A stretch of DNA of 64,000 nt from Rhizoclosmatium globosum (GCA_002104985.1 MCGO01000058.1:1-64000); one strand, 5' to 3'. Counted from the stretch's first letter, positions 43,680 through 56,765 are shown. The notes: generated by a model from the sequence alone, not told the origin. Numbers and translations: made by a program.

Positions 43680-45785
43680 TCAAACAAACAAAAGACTATT
43701 ATACTCTCTCGCCTTCTCCTGATAAAACTTGGCGTTACATTCATCCGTCCTCCATTTCATACGACAATCACTCGCCCTAATCACACATCGATCCAACTTC
43801 CGAATCTCAATCTCATAATCCGACATCACGCGTGGGTATTGACACGGACTCGTCTTCAACGGCGCCGTGAACCCCGGGTATCTCTCACACTTTGTTTCAA
43901 CGCACGGAGCATGGATCATGAGTGGACATGGGTTATCCTTCGGAAGACCTTCTGTCTGGTTGTAGTTGAGGGGTGTTACTGAGATGTGCATTTCAAAGAC
44001 TTTGTGGAGTTGGCAGCCGGATGGGATTGTGTAGGTTTCGAGGTTGGAGTCTGTGGAGACTGTGACGAGGGTTGTGTTGTTTGGACCTGAGCTGGAAATG
44101 TAGAAGAGGTCGTTTTCGGGTGGGTCGATGGTGGTTGTGTTAGTGGGAGTTGTAGTGTTGGCGTTGTTGGTGCTGTTGGGGCTCATGGTGTTAATCATAG
44201 AATCATGGCGTTTTTTCTTTGATTGTGACTGTTGTGATGGTGGTTGGACGTTGACGAAGCGAAGTGTGGGACGAATCAGAGCTCTGAGGTCGTCAAAGAA
44301 CCAGTTGTCAAGATCGACATCAGGAAGCATGCTTGTAGTTGACGCAATTGTTGAAGTAGGTTCCATAGTGGTTGAAACAAAGGCTGTAGTAGTTGTTGTT
44401 GAAGTTACCGGCTCACCAACAGTGGTAGTAGTTTGTGCTCCTACTACCGCACTTGTTACGCGTTCAACAGACGTAGTTGTAGTCGTAGTCGTAGTTGTCG
44501 TAATCACTGGTGCAGGTTTTGGAGCAGCACGAGCAGCCCAAGCATCCAAATTTGGACTCGATCCGTCGGGACATGCTTGATGAGAGTAAGGAATATCACT
44601 TGCACTTTTTGAGTATGTGTCTAAATTAACATGTTAGTTCACAATCTTTGACAATGAGGAACACATACAGCAGAGCAAGTCGTTTGTAGTGTCGAACATA
44701 TCCGCTGCGGTGAGTCCACCCCATGAATCAAGAGGCGTGTACGGTGAAACTGGCAACGCGCTTCCTGAACCTGGATTGGCTGAATTTACTCCGTCGCGGT
44801 AGTTTCCGTTGTAACTCTCAACATATTGAGGGCAGATTGTCTGCCATTTCCAGTAAATCTTGTCAACATACGCGTGATGGACTGTTTTGTTGCAGTAATC
44901 AGTGAATTAATGAACAGGAACACGAGTACTTGCAATAGAAAATGGGGTCTCTTGGTGACCAATATGGATCCGCCATATCACAACCAGCTCCACCAAATGT
45001 AAAGTGACCATTCGCGTGGAACTGTTAATAATGTTTTTTAAGTCCGCGTTTGATAGAATAGTGAGGACATACATTCGCCGTATCGTCGTACTGAATATCG
45101 TGGTATGAGGTCGCTCCAGAAATAATAGAGGCGATATCTTGAGGTCCCCAAAAGCTTCCCCCGCCGCAACGGACTAAACACTTCATGTCACCTGCATCAC
45201 TGTTGAGAGTGGTAAACCCATTTGCAGCAGAAAACTGCCCATCCGCTAGACACTGTCCTTTCTGTCCTACAGAGCCAAAGTATTGACTGGAGAATGCGTC
45301 TGAAGATTGCCAGTTCTGTTGAAAACTGGTGAGCATCTTTGATTGGTTTTGATTGCTGTTGCACTTACTGACTGACGCCCTGCTTCATCAAAGTAGATAA
45401 CACCACCATACCAACCAACAGATTGCATAGCTTGATCAAATCTCAGTAGCATTGCACGATGATAAACCTTTTGATTGGGGGATACATGAGTCACAGCCAC
45501 CGTAAAACGAATCCAATTTCACTGCACCAGAAACTCTGCATTTGCATGAGTAAAGAAAGCATTGTCGACATGCGTTCGGGTAAAGTCATGGTAAGACATT
45601 CTTGAAGGATCCGTGTACTGATTCGACATTTGGCGCTGTGCAAGAGCCTTGATCGCAGCGACATAGCTTGCCTTTTCGCCAGAGGAAAGCTCGCCCCATT
45701 CACGTCTTACTTGTGGATTTGAACAAGCGGCATTTGCAAGAGCCGCAACGAGAGAAATGAGGCCAAGAGTGAAGGGGATATGCAT
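43680..45785 (-). CDS. secreted tyrosinase
   Basis: ATG 45785 opens a signal peptide (MHIPFTLGLISLVAALANA). CuA: SYHDFTRTHVDNAFFTHANAEFLVYHRA, spanning an intron (GTGCAG..CAAAAG). CuB: FHANGHFTFGGAGCDMADPYWSPRDPIFYC..HHAYVDKIYW, with an intron inside the HHAYVD region near 44890-44930 whose exact donor is unclear. All six copper His are present. A Thr-rich linker follows (from about 44540), then a C-terminal Cys-containing domain (CPLMIHAPCVETKCERYPGF..) not typical of tyrosinases. Type-3 copper enzymes oxidise phenols in melanin or wall cross-linking; this one is probably secreted. Introns otherwise restore the frame. Confidence 0.85.
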
Positions 45786-46071
45786 TGATTCAACTTGAAG
45801 AAATCCAAGTGAAAAATGGTGCGCCTCCTTCACTCAACCAACCAACCAACCAACTTAAATGCTTCTCTTCAGGAACAAGACCTTTCCGCCGTTCTCGACG
45901 ATTCAGGTAAGACACGATTAGTCAAGTGACTAAAGGCTCTGACGCGGCGGCAAAACAGAGTTCCGGCGCTCAAAGTCGCCGTCGGGACTGCGCAGACAAT
46001 CCTACGAACGACCAACACACGCGCTCGGCCTCGACGACTACAACACCAACACCAACAACAACAACGGAAAC
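45786..46071. promoter_or_regulatory. divergent promoter region, tyrosinase / Gbp2-like gene
   Basis: 286 bp between two divergent starts, including an (ACCA)n run (about 45838-45852) and the 5' leader of the hnRNP gene, which overlaps short ORFs of no coding character. Confidence 0.45.
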
Positions 46072-47818
46072 ATGTCCCTCGACGACCCCGTCAACAACAG
46101 CAACAGCAACAGTGGTGGCGACCAGGCCGGAAACAGCGGCTCGGCCCCAAAGAACCCGCACTGCAGAGTCTACGTGGGAAACCTGGCTTACGAGGTGATT
46201 AGTAGTTCGTGCTTGGCGTGGCGGGGGTCGCGAGAGAGAGGGAGAGGAAGGTGTTGGTGGTTGGTGGGCAGCCGTGTTGAGTTTTCGTTTTAGGTCGGTT
46301 GGCAAGATTTGAAAGATTACATGCGCAAGGTGGGCGAAGTTGTGTTTGCGGACGTGTTGACTCAGCCCTCGGGTCGGTCAAAAGGGTGTGGTATTGTTGA
46401 GTATGCTACTCCTGAAGAGGCAGACCGTGCCATCAGGGAGCTTAATGATACCCCTTTGATGGGTAGACAGGTCTTTGTGAGAGAAGATAGGGAACCTGAT
46501 ATCAAGTTTGCTGGTAGCCGTGGAGGTCCTCGCATGGGTGGTGGTCCTGGTGGTTACAATGGTGGTGGCGGCGGCGGTGGTGGATACAGAGACTTTGGAC
46601 CGAACCCATCTGCTGTCTACATTACCAATGTGAGTTTTGTTTTTATAGTTAGTAACGTGTGAGACTCACCTCCTGACAGCTTCCTTACATTATTGCTTGG
46701 CAAGACTTGAAAGACCTCTTCCGTCAAGCGGGTAACGTGATTCGTGCTGATGTTCACAATGGACCAGACAATCGTCCAAAGGGTACCGGTATTGTCGGTT
46801 TCGAGACTCCAACTGATGCCCAAAACGCGATTTGTATGTATTCACATTTACTTCCCTTCCTAGTTTCTAACATACATAACTTTTTCAGCAATGTTCAACG
46901 GATACGAATGGCATGGAAGAAAGATTGAAGTCAGAGAGGTGGGGTGGTTGTTGTTGTTGTTGTTGTTGTTTGACTTTTGCTTTGTGTGTTGTCTACAATT
47001 GCGAATGGCGTGTTGGTTGATTGAGCAGTTAGACGCACAAAAGCGCAGGTATCATGGGTTGATGGACTGAATGTTGGTTCTTTTTAATTAGGATTTGGGA
47101 AGCAGCGGCGGCGGTCGTGGTGGTGGTGGCGGCGGTGGTGATGACTACGGAGGTCCACGATCGTACGGTGGTCCACGCGGTCCTCCAGGTGGCTCCAACA
47201 GCGGATGCTTCAAGTGTGGTAAGCCGGGACACAGGGCTAGAGAATGTCGTGAAGGTGGTGGTGGTTACAACGATTACCCACCGCCAAGACGTGATCCATA
47301 CGATCAAGGTGTGTGCGCTGTATTGTTGTAGGAGTAACGGTGATATTGAATGTGTTGGCTTTTTTTTTGTAAAAGGACGCGGATATGGCGGAGGTGGTTA
47401 TGACAGAGGGTATGGAGGACCAAGAGGTGGAGCTCCTTACTATGACCCACGCGGATACAATGACTACGGTTATGGCGGTCACGGTGGTAAGTGCCGAATT
47501 GTCGTGGTCGCCTCGTTGCTCAACACCTTCATTCGCACATAAGGACGCGGAGGATATGGTGGTCCACCAGGAGGTTACCGAAATGACTACCCACCACCAG
47601 GACGCGGTGGATATGGAGGCAATGACTACAACCGTGGCCCACCTCCTCCAATGGGCGGAGGTATGGGTGGCGGAATGGGTATGGGTGGTGGAATGAACAT
47701 GGGTAACGGAGGATACAATGATTTCCCACCACAGCAGCAAGGTCGCGGTGATTACCCACCTCCAGGTCAGCCAAATCACGCGTCAAGTGGGCCCAACATT
47801 TATGGAGACTTCCGTTGA
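46072..47818 (+). CDS. Gbp2/Hrb1-like hnRNP with two RRMs, Gly-rich regions and a CCHC knuckle
   Basis: Exons 46072-46194, 46294-46629, 46680-46833, 46889-46938, 47092-47308, 47376-47486 and 47544-47818 join in frame. RRM1: [43 protein letters not shown]2: [44 protein letters not shown]. Then a Gly-rich region, a zinc knuckle [15 protein letters not shown], and RGG/YGG repeats. The paired WQDLKD motifs match yeast Gbp2/Hrb1 and hnRNP M, shuttling mRNA-binding proteins tied to transcription and export. The added CCHC knuckle is reminiscent of SR proteins (9G8/SRSF7). Three introns fall within Gly-rich repeats. Confidence 0.88.
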
Positions 47819-47958
47819 TTTTGAAACCATGCTTTGATGTTTTGGTTTCTAATTTTTTGATTCTTCAGTTTAATTTGAGAATAAAGACTCTGATCTGTCT
47901 CATTTAATACTCAAAAATCGGGAGGATGTGTGTTGAGTCATCGTTGAAAGAAAGTTGA

Positions 47959-50176
47959 ATGCCAGGCTGTGGCCCATCAACTCCATCCAAAAGCATCGTC
48001 CAAACAACGCAACCAACTCGTCTCGCATCAACCGAGCTCGAGCCAATACCATCTGATCAGAAGAACAATCTGCCCTCGAACCTATCCCAACAAAGCGAAA
48101 GCCCGCATATTCCTCCCATGAGCGCTGACAAACCTCCCTCTGCCGCTCCAATTGGCCTGGCCTCCACCGTAAAAGCTCTTGGAATTTCGCAGGATGTATT
48201 CCACGCAGATAAGGTCAGTCCATCAACTGTTTACTTTCGGATATCCCCGGAATAACACACTTTGACTCATGCCTCACAAACTACAAACAGCATCTCGAAG
48301 AACGACGTACCAAAATAGTCGCAACCCTTGGCCCCGCGTCTATCCCCAAAATCCGAGACCTGATCCTCGCAGGCGTGAACGTGTTCCGCCTCAACTTTTC
48401 ACACGTTACCGATCCAGAATCCCAACGCCCCATCATCGATACTATTCGCAGAGAAAGTGCGTCACTTGGGCTTCCTATTGCTATACTGGGAGACTTGTGT
48501 GGACCCAAGATCAGGTGTAACACATTTGCACCGAATCCATCCATTCAGCTTGTGCCTGGGGAGTCTGTCCGTTTTCTGTACTCTTCTGAACCAGGTAATT
48601 ATTTGCATTTGGATTATAACTCGTCTTAATTTGTAATTTGGAAAAAAAGGAACGGATGGAGTCATCACAACCTCAATCTCCCAGATTGTCGGTGTGATTG
48701 AGATCGGACACCGTATTCTACTCAATGATGGAAGCTTGAAACTCGTTGTTACTGAACGCGTGTCTAAGGATGAAGTTATCTGTAAAGTTGTGGTTGGAGG
48801 TGAACTCAAGGCCAAGAAGGGAATCAACGTCCCAGATATGGCAATCGCAATGCCAGCATTGACAGAAAAGGATGGAAAAGATGCTCATTTCATGTACCGC
48901 ATGAGACTCGACTATGTTGCCCTCTCGTTCGTCCAACGCCCGCAAGACGTTCAAGACCTCCTGAACCTGTTTGAGGTCTGTAAGAAAGAAGAAGCCGAAG
49001 CTCTTGCTGCTGGAAAACCTCTTTTCGAGTCTGGTGTTCCTGCTGATGACTTGGAGGAAGAATGGAGACCCCACATCATTGCCAAAATTGAAACGCCACA
49101 CTCTTTAGACATAATCGACGAGATTATTCATATCGCGGATGGAATCATGGTTGCTCGAGGGGATTTGGGAGTTGAATGCACGCTGGAACAAGTTCCTTTG
49201 ATCCAAAAGACACTGATTCGTAAGACAAATGCAGTTGATAAGCCAGTCATTACTGCCACACAAATGCTTGAGTCCATGATCAATTGTCCAGTACCAACAC
49301 GTGCTGAAGTATCCGATGTTGCGAATGCCGTGTTTGATGGAACTGACGCAGTTATGCTCTCGGCGGAGTGTGCTACTGGAGACTTTCCTCTTGAGACTGT
49401 AGCGATGATGTCCTCAATTTGTAGAAATGCTGAAGCAGGTTCTCGTTTGTTGAACAAGGGAACTTCAATGCAGTTGTACAAGAGAGACAAGATCGACGTC
49501 TTTTATGGAACGAATCACCATATCTCTCATTCGCACACTGCATCGCTGATGCGGCCGTCGCTGCGTCATCTGAGGTATGAATTCCGTTTTATCAAAGCTA
49601 ATGATTTATGTTAATGATCAGGCGTCTGCAAAAGCCATGATTGTTTTCACCACCACATCTGAAATGCCAATCTTTTGCTCTAAAAGAAGGCCTCCACTTC
49701 CCATCATCGCCGTTACTCCAACCGCATCGATTTACCGCCGCCTCGCTCTTTTCTATGGCATTCACCCAGTTCTCTCTAATGGTTTGAAAATCGCTACAGC
49801 ATCTGGTTCCGTCTCGAAACTTCGCCGCCATGAACCCGAAATTCCAGCTGTCCCCCAGCAAAACCATTATGATGGAAATGAGCCTATCATCACTCCACGT
49901 TTGAGAAACTCAGACGCAATCCTGGCTCTCACTGAAAAAGATATTTTGGAAAGTCCAAGTGCAAAGAAAACAAGTTTGGCGTTGGGTGACGCGGTGTGTT
50001 ATTGTGCTGGATTCCACGGCCCGTTCCCTGGTTTATCAAACACAATCAAAATGTCAATTTTTGGAGACGCTATGCGGTCTGAAAGGGCGCAATTGAATTG
50101 GAGTCAGAGTCTCTCAAGATTGAGTTTGGGAGCTCGGTTGAACAGTCTTGGAGACCGATTGAATAAGGAAGCGTGA
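47959..50176 (+). CDS. pyruvate kinase with N-terminal extension
   Basis: Exons 47959-48213, 48291-48594, 48650-49574 and 49621-50176. After a disordered extension of about 85 residues, [76 protein letters not shown] and [17 protein letters not shown] match the family (PEP to pyruvate, last step of glycolysis). Usual MxxxGD sites are kept. One base is missing near 49440, after CRNAEAGS: the next frame runs ..SFVEQGNF to ..[13 protein letters not shown] and into exon 4. A real frameshift in this essential enzyme is unlikely unless another copy exists. The C-terminal region carries an insertion ([20 protein letters not shown]) compared with yeast. Confidence 0.88.
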
Positions 50177-50205
50177 TATTCTCAAATTTGAAACATTTTT
50201 TATTC

Positions 50206-51388
50206 ATCTTCTTTCGTTCCGTTCAGATGGTCTAGAGCGGTCATCTCTGTCTCCGCTACGACGGTTATCCCTGTCCCTGTCCCGGTCGGAATCATTATAT
50301 CGACGACCATAATCAGATCTTCGCTCATTGTTATAGCTTCGAGATTCATACGAGCGACCGTCACGTCTGTCATCATTTCTTCTCCAGTCAGGTCCATCCC
50401 TCCTATCATAGTCTCTACTTCGGCTAAAATATCGTCCCTGCTGTCAGACGGTTTCCGATCATTGAAGCTTCTGTCCACACTCCTATCCTCTTCTCCACCA
50501 TATCTCCCGGAATCGCGACCGCGCCTGTCGTCTTCATATTTTGACGCATATTTGGAGTCTCGGTCTGGGCGAGAATCAAGGTCATTTGGTCCACGCTTTG
50601 AGTCAGGATAATTCTCTATGACAAAAATCACATTAGATATAGCTCAGAAACATGGTACCAAACTTACTTGAGCCTCTTTCAGGAATTGGCGATGGAGAAC
50701 GTGAAGAATCTGAAGGTGATGGACTTTTTCTGGAATCACGACGTTCTTCATCGCCCTCTTTCTCATGCTTCGAAGACTTCTTTGCCTTCTTTCTTTCTTT
50801 TGCTTCTTCTCCTTTTTCTGCTTCTTTTCCTTCTTCTTGGCTTTTTTCGCCTCCGTTCTTCCTCAGCAAGGAAATCTCGCATAGGATCCTCCATTTCGAA
50901 CTCAAGCTCCCTCAGACGTTCCTTGATTTCTTTTTCACTGAGTCCTTGTGCTTCCCACTGACGAATGGCATGACTGTGATCCTTATTGCCTCTGGAATCC
51001 CCACGTTGCTGTGACGCAGAAGACGAGGAGGAATTCGCAGCTTGATGACCCACTCCAATTCCCTTCTGAATCAGAATACCCTCTCGTTCAGCCTCCAGCT
51101 TCTCGTCTTCATCCATCAAATGATAAGGGAGCACCATCAACCGCATTTTCCTCTCAGCTTTAACACGCTCCTCGCGTTCTTCCTCCGTCTCGTTCTTGGG
51201 AATACGCGCGCTTCTGTAATCTTTAACGTGATCCACGCGGAGGGTTCTTCCAACAAGAGTTATCCCGTTGAAGTTGTCGACTGCGAGAACTGTGCTTCGT
51301 TGGTCTTCATATGCGAGGAAACAGAATCCTTTGGACTTTCCGGTTTCTTTATCACGAATTAGGTTAATGTCGACGATTTCGCCCCATC

Positions 51389-51422
<34 letters not shown>

Positions 51423-51817
51423 GGTGTTTAACGTCGAGTCGGAAGACGATTTACAGTAGTACTCACTGGAAAATACGACAATGATATCGCCTTCAGAAAG
51501 GTGGAAGGGAAGGCCTCCAATGTAAATGTAAGCTGAGTGCTAAGGCTGTTTGTTAGCTGTCTTAATGATCCAGTTCAAGCATCATACCGCGAAGTCTGCG
51601 TGCCAAGATCCTCTCTCTGTCAAGTCTCTATCCAGTTCTTGCTGGTTGAGCTTTTGGATCGCTTTGATGTTGCTGTGAATGAGGGTGTAAGTAGAGGTTT
51701 GCGCAGTTCAAGTAAGATGAGGGACGAATAACAGTTGAAAAGAACTGTGTCTTAGACACGTTCTCGAAATAAGATCTTGATGTGGTAGAAAGTGGAGAGT
51801 CGAGTCGCTTACTTCAT
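50206..51817 (-). CDS. IST3: RBMX2/Ist3 spliceosomal RRM protein (RES complex)
   Basis: First exon encodes only MN (ATG at 51817, then GTAAGC). The next reads NIKAIQKLNQQELDRDL..SWHADFA, then AHSAYIYIGGLPFHLSEGDIIVVFS, WGEIVDINLIRDKETGKSKGFCFLAYEDQRSTVLAVDNFNGITLVGRTLRVDHVKDYR. This is the Snu17/Ist3 RRM, which with Bud13 and Pml1 retains unspliced pre-mRNA. The donor after VVFS lacks one G for a perfect AG|GTGAGT, and the intron holds a (CAA)n tract (51388-51420). The C-terminal K/E and RS/RD-rich tail changes frame near 50850 and 50440; the RS/RD composition continues in the alternative frame, ending ..PSERNERR at 50206. Confidence 0.8.
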
Positions 51818-51890
51818 TCGGTTTGAGGCAACAAAATACATCTAAAGAAATCAGAAGAATTATTTATTACTTGACGGTATAACTTAAAAA

Positions 51891-52353
51891 TCAGTTCTCA
51901 TTTGCTTGTGTAGCTTGCCATGCTCCAATTGCGAAACCCATTCGATATGCATGATCATCCCCTTGCCGTTCAACATAGTCTGCATCTACCACCTCGCCAC
52001 ATTTGGAACATTTCTTGTCTTTCATTCTGAAGCAGCATAAGAGTCCGCAGCTATAACGCAAATGTAGCGAAAGGAGATCAGTTTCATCAAGAACTACTCA
52101 ACTACTGATACTAACGGGAAACATAGTATACCCACCACATATGCAGAGACACTGAAGTAAGGTTCTCCCCATGAATGTCTGCAATTCTGAACGGGAATTG
52201 GCAGTTGCTCGGCGAGTAAGACTGCATCACTACCACTGTCAGAGGCTGCAGGATAAGGCGGTGGATCACCGTAAGGGAGCTGTTTTATAAGCAGTCAGAA
52301 GAACATTTACGTTCCGTACTCACGTTGATACTCTGTCCGTCAAGGGTGGACAT
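51891..52353 (-). CDS. BRI3-like membrane protein
   Basis: Three exons: MSTLDGQSIN (from ATG 52353, donor GTGAGT), then LPYGDPPPYPAAS..CRHSWGEPYFSVSAYVVGILCFP, then CGLLCCFRMKDKKCSKCGEVVDADYVERQGDD..ANEN. The Pro-rich N-terminus, hydrophobic Cys-rich segment and terminal CSKCG pair are the layout of brain protein I3 (BRI3), a small lysosomal/endosomal membrane protein of unclear function. About 120 residues, the usual size. It lies 73 bp downstream-to-upstream from the Ist3 start and diverges from eL22. Confidence 0.75.
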
Positions 52354-52831
52354 GTTTGAAATTGGTTTCTGAATTTAGACAGATCGAAAGAACAGAAATT
52401 CCACGTAGTCCTCTAATATCGAACTATAAATGTTCAAAAAGCTCTTCATATAGGCTCCTTTTGCAGGCAATTAACCTTCATATGAAAACCAAACGTCCGA
52501 GTCATGATACGCCATCAGCCATCAGCCATCAATCTGTTCTCCACTGATTTATTGAGTTAGTTCGTATTATTCCACCTATTGTATATTATTTCTATGGAAT
52601 AGTGCAGGAGTCTCCAGAAATTCTCAGAAAAATCGTGAGTGTCATGTCCTTCCCTCCACCATCCCATCCATCCTGAACGTCAGGAGCATCATGCATCACA
52701 ACCAACACTGCTGTTACTGTATAAGCGCCTATGTGGTCATTGGATGTGCTCTGCTGCTGTCGGATGGATCGTCCCAATCCTCACACTCAACGTTATGACC
52801 TTATAACTAATCATATTCCTTTAATTAGAAA
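52354..52831. promoter_or_regulatory. divergent promoter region, BRI3-like / eL22
   Basis: 478 bp between divergent starts. It should include the promoter of the highly expressed ribosomal-protein gene. An A+T-rich stretch (52560-52600) is visible but I cannot identify a specific factor site. Confidence 0.4.
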
Positions 52832-53538
52832 ATGGCCCCAGTCGTTAGTATTCCTGCCTCTTTTCTGACATGCACTCCATCCCTTCTGCGGATTGACTGT
52901 TTGGTTCTCTCGATGTGTTGCCTTTCATTCCAATTTGCACTTTTGCGTTGTAAACTGTAGTCTTCGAACGTTCTCTTCCAAGAACTAGTAGAAATTTGCA
53001 GTTTTTGCGACTCATAGTGGTAATTCAAAGAAAGCAGATACTGAGTAGCACCAAACTTCAAAACGTTTGCTCACCTGATCATCATGCTCACGTAAAGTGG
53101 CTAGATCAACCGAGTAGCCCCTTTTTGTTTGCTCGCCTTTTGCTTCTCTTTGAATCCGTTGAGTTCTGACATTTTTTGATTCTGTAGAAGAAGTCCGTTC
53201 CAGTCAAGTACACTGTTGATGCCTCCAAGCCAGCCGGAGACTCCATCTTCGACACTGCTGCCTTCGAGAAGTACATCCACGACCGTATCAAGGTTGATGG
53301 CCGTACCAACAACCTCGGAAGCGTCATCGCCATTGCCCGTAACGGAGCTACCTTGACCATCACCACTGCCCCAGGTACCATCGCCAAGAGATACGTCAAG
53401 TACCTCACCAAGAAGTACCTCAAGAAGACCATCGTCTCTGAGTGGATCCGTGTCGTTGCCGTCTCCAAGACTGGTTACGAGCTCCGTTACCGCTCCAACA
53501 ACATCGCCGATGACGATGAGGAGGAGGACGAGGAGTAA
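52832..53538 (+). CDS. RPL22: ribosomal protein eL22
   Basis: Exon 1 is 12 nt (52832-52843, MAPV) followed by a 344-nt intron (GTTAGT..TCTGTAG) and exon 2 (53188-53538). The 120-residue product KKSVPVKYTVDASKPAGDSIFD..YIHDRIKVDGRTNNLG..VSKTGYELRYRSNNIADD with an acidic EEEDEE tail is textbook eL22 of the 60S subunit. The intron is several times longer than others in the window; long first introns are common in fungal ribosomal-protein genes and often regulate expression or host snoRNAs. Confidence 0.95.
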
Positions 53539-53741
53539 ATCATTGGATTTGCGTCTTCATTTCTATTAAAACTCTGGGGTCGACCTCCAATTTGGTTGTT
53601 CAATAAATCAAGGAGGGTTCTTTCTTCGATAGTATACACATTGTTCAATACATACATTTCAGCCGTTTATTTCTGTAATCCGTGTAGTATGGTTGGCGAG
53701 AAACAGATGAATTGTGAAAAGTCTCCACAACAAACCCCACC

Positions 53742-56700
53742 ATGGACAAGCTAATCAACAAGCTCGTCGTCACCAAACTAAAGGATATGATCAAAGCAAT
53801 TCGAGCTGCGAAAACGGCAGCAGACGAACGAGCTGTGATAGCCAAAGAGTCGGCATTCATTCGAACTGCCATCAAGGAAGAAACTATTGAGACTCGATAC
53901 ATCAATGTGCAGAAGCTGCTGTATATTCATATGCTGGGATATCCTGCTCATTTTGGGCAGATTGAGTGTTTGAAGTTGGGTATGTCACAAGATATAATGA
54001 GCAGCGAGGTCAAATTGACGTTTAAGATCATGGCGGCCTCTACTCCCTGCTGCTCGCATTAGTTAGAAAAGTACTTATCGCTGTTTAATTAGTCGCTTCT
54101 CCCAAGTATGCGGACAAACGCCTTGGATATCTTGGGATTATGTTGCTCATGGATGAAAACCAAGAGACTTTGACTCTCGTGACCAACTGTCTTCAAAAGT
54201 GAGCTCTCATGGATGTTGCCGTTGTTACTGAACTCGCTGACAATTGAAAACGCATAGTGATATGAACAACTCGAACGTTTTCATTGCCGGATTGGCGCTC
54301 ACAACACTCGGGAACATTTCATCGCCCGAAATGGCTCGAGACCTATGTGCAGACGTAGAAAAAATGCTCGGAAGTCCTAATGCATATATCCGAAAGAAGG
54401 TGAAAGGGTTCTTCTATGCTGCGTTCATTCAACTGGCAAACAATAACAGGCCGCCTTATGCGCAATACGAATCATCAAAAAAGTTCCTGACTTGATTGAG
54501 AACTTTCTCGAGAAAGCCAAAGATATGCTCCGAGAATCGAATGAATCCTCTCTCCTCACTGGAATCTCACTCGAAATTGAAATGAGCAAACTGAATCCTG
54601 ACTACGTGATCCCACAACTGAAAGAACAAGTTCCCGCACTCGTCAAACGTTTGAAAAACTTGATCACAACTGGGTTTAGTCCTGAACATGACGTCGGCGG
54701 AGTCACAGATCCCTTCCTCCAAACCAAAATCCTGCGTCTCCTGAGAATTCTGGGCGCGAATGATCCTCGCTCGTCAGAGCTCATGAATGATGTTCTTTCT
54801 CAAGTCGCGACTACCACTGAATCCTCCAAAAACGTCGGTAACGCTGTGCTCTACGAAGCCGTTCTCACAATTATGGGAATTGAAGCTGAGCATGCAGTCA
54901 AGGTGCTTGCAATCAACATTCTTGGAAAGTTTTTGAGTAACCCGGACAACAATATTCGTTATGTGGCTTTGACGACATTGACTCGAACGTATCATTCTAG
55001 TTTGTTGACTGCTGGAGAGGGAAACACGACATCTCTCCAAAGACATCGTGCCACTATTTTGGCCTGTTTGCGGGATGATGATTCTACTTTGCGTGCGAAA
55101 GCACTCGATTTGTCATTCCACCTGATAACACCTTCAACGGTGTCTGCTCTGATGAAGGATCTTCTGTCGTATTTGGAGATCAACCCAGACATTGGTCACG
55201 ATGCACGGTCGTCGCTTGGAAAGAGAATTGTTGATCATGCAGCACGATTTAGAGTCAGTAAAATATGGGAGATGCTGGTAAATTTGCGAGTGTTGTTGCT
55301 TGCAGGAGATGCTAGAGGAATCGATGCTGTTGTTTACAACTTTGTGAAACTTGTGAGTGTGGCTTCAGAAGATTTGCAAGTTACAGCAGCGAGGCGATTG
55401 TTTTGGAGCGTCGCCAAGGGTGGAGAGTTGGTTGGAATTAAGGAAGGATTTGTACTGGCAATGTGCTGGAGTTGTGGAGAGTTTGGGGACTTGGTCGTGG
55501 ATTCAGGTTTCGTCACTGCATCTGTGGAAGATGGCGACTTTGGTGGAAGTGAGGTTCCGGGAGGTGCCGCTGCATATTTTGGGACTGCTCCCAGCGAAAG
55601 GGAAGTTGTGGAATTGCTGGAAACTCTTTTGAAGGGACACTTCGCAACTGCAGTGGTCAAAGCATACGCTGTTACGGCCCTTGTAAAGCTCTCAGCTCGC
55701 TTTGGAGACGATGCTGTTCTAGAGTAAGTATAAATACTTTAGAATTCTAATCTAACGAAATGCAGGCAAATCAATCAATTGATTGCAAAACATCAAGTTA
55801 ATATGGATGTCGAAATCCAAGCCCGCGCTGTAGAATTCAACGCTATCTCGGGGCTAGAACTTGAAGTGAAGTCAGGCCTTCTTGAAAGGATGCCAGTTTT
55901 GGAAGTCGCTGTCAAGGAAGAAGAAGTGAAGGGAACTGGCGAGACTTTGGTTGCCGAGTCTCTGCGAAACTCGACGTCTTCAATGAACGCATCTGAACCA
56001 AAACAAGCCACTCCTGCACCAAAGCCAGAAGTATCAGCTGTTCAAGATTTGTTGGGATTGGACCTCAATTTCGACTTGGGCTCTACACCAATAGCTCCAG
56101 TTGCTCCATCTGTAAGTCAATTGTAATTTATTCTCATTACTAAAAATTGGATGAAAGCAACACTTGGCTGAACTGTTCGGAGGAATTTCACTCGTTCCAT
56201 CTTCAACGGATGGATCCAACATGCCAGCTCCTATCAAACCACTTGCTGCAGACTTATTGAACAACCTGTTTTCATCGGATCCATCCGGGCCATCTCCTGC
56301 CATCCTTGCGGCAGTACCCCTGTTCAAGCTACGACTCAACAAACAATTACAACCCCAACACAAAACGGTTCTGTATTGACCCCTCAACGGAAACTGTGCT
56401 ACGAACGTGCTCGATTCCAAATATATATATCTCAGAAGCCACAAACGGCGGACGGTAGTGTTGTGGATGTAGCTGCCGTCTTTGAGAACCACAGTGACGA
56501 TGTGATTTCCAATCTGTCGTTCCAAGTGGCTGTTCCTAAGAGTTTGCGCCTGCACATTAATCCACCTACTTCGACTGTGATTGCTGTGGGAGATTCCGCG
56601 ATGCAACAGATGCGAATTGAGAACCCAACCTTGGTGAGTAATTTTGTAATTGCAGAACCTAGTACTCATTCTTTATTGTAGACGATGATTAAACTGCGGT

Positions 56701-56765
56701 TAAAGATTGGTTTCACGGCTGGCAGTGATGGTGTTGAGGAGATTGTGGAAGTCGCAGGCTTGTGA
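53742..56765 (+). CDS. AP-1 complex gamma-adaptin
   Basis: Exons 53742-53979, 54093-54198, 54258-54399, 54450-55723, 55766-56111, 56158 onward. The trunk shows [83 protein letters not shown] and [18 protein letters not shown], diagnostic for gamma-adaptin. The hinge (..[13 protein letters not shown]..) precedes the ear ([29 protein letters not shown]). AP-1 sorts clathrin cargo between TGN and endosomes. One frame change near 56300-56330, in the hinge just before the ear, is needed; the alternative frame ([20 protein letters not shown]) joins smoothly to the ear. The last intron (from about 56635) precedes the final exon. Confidence 0.88.
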
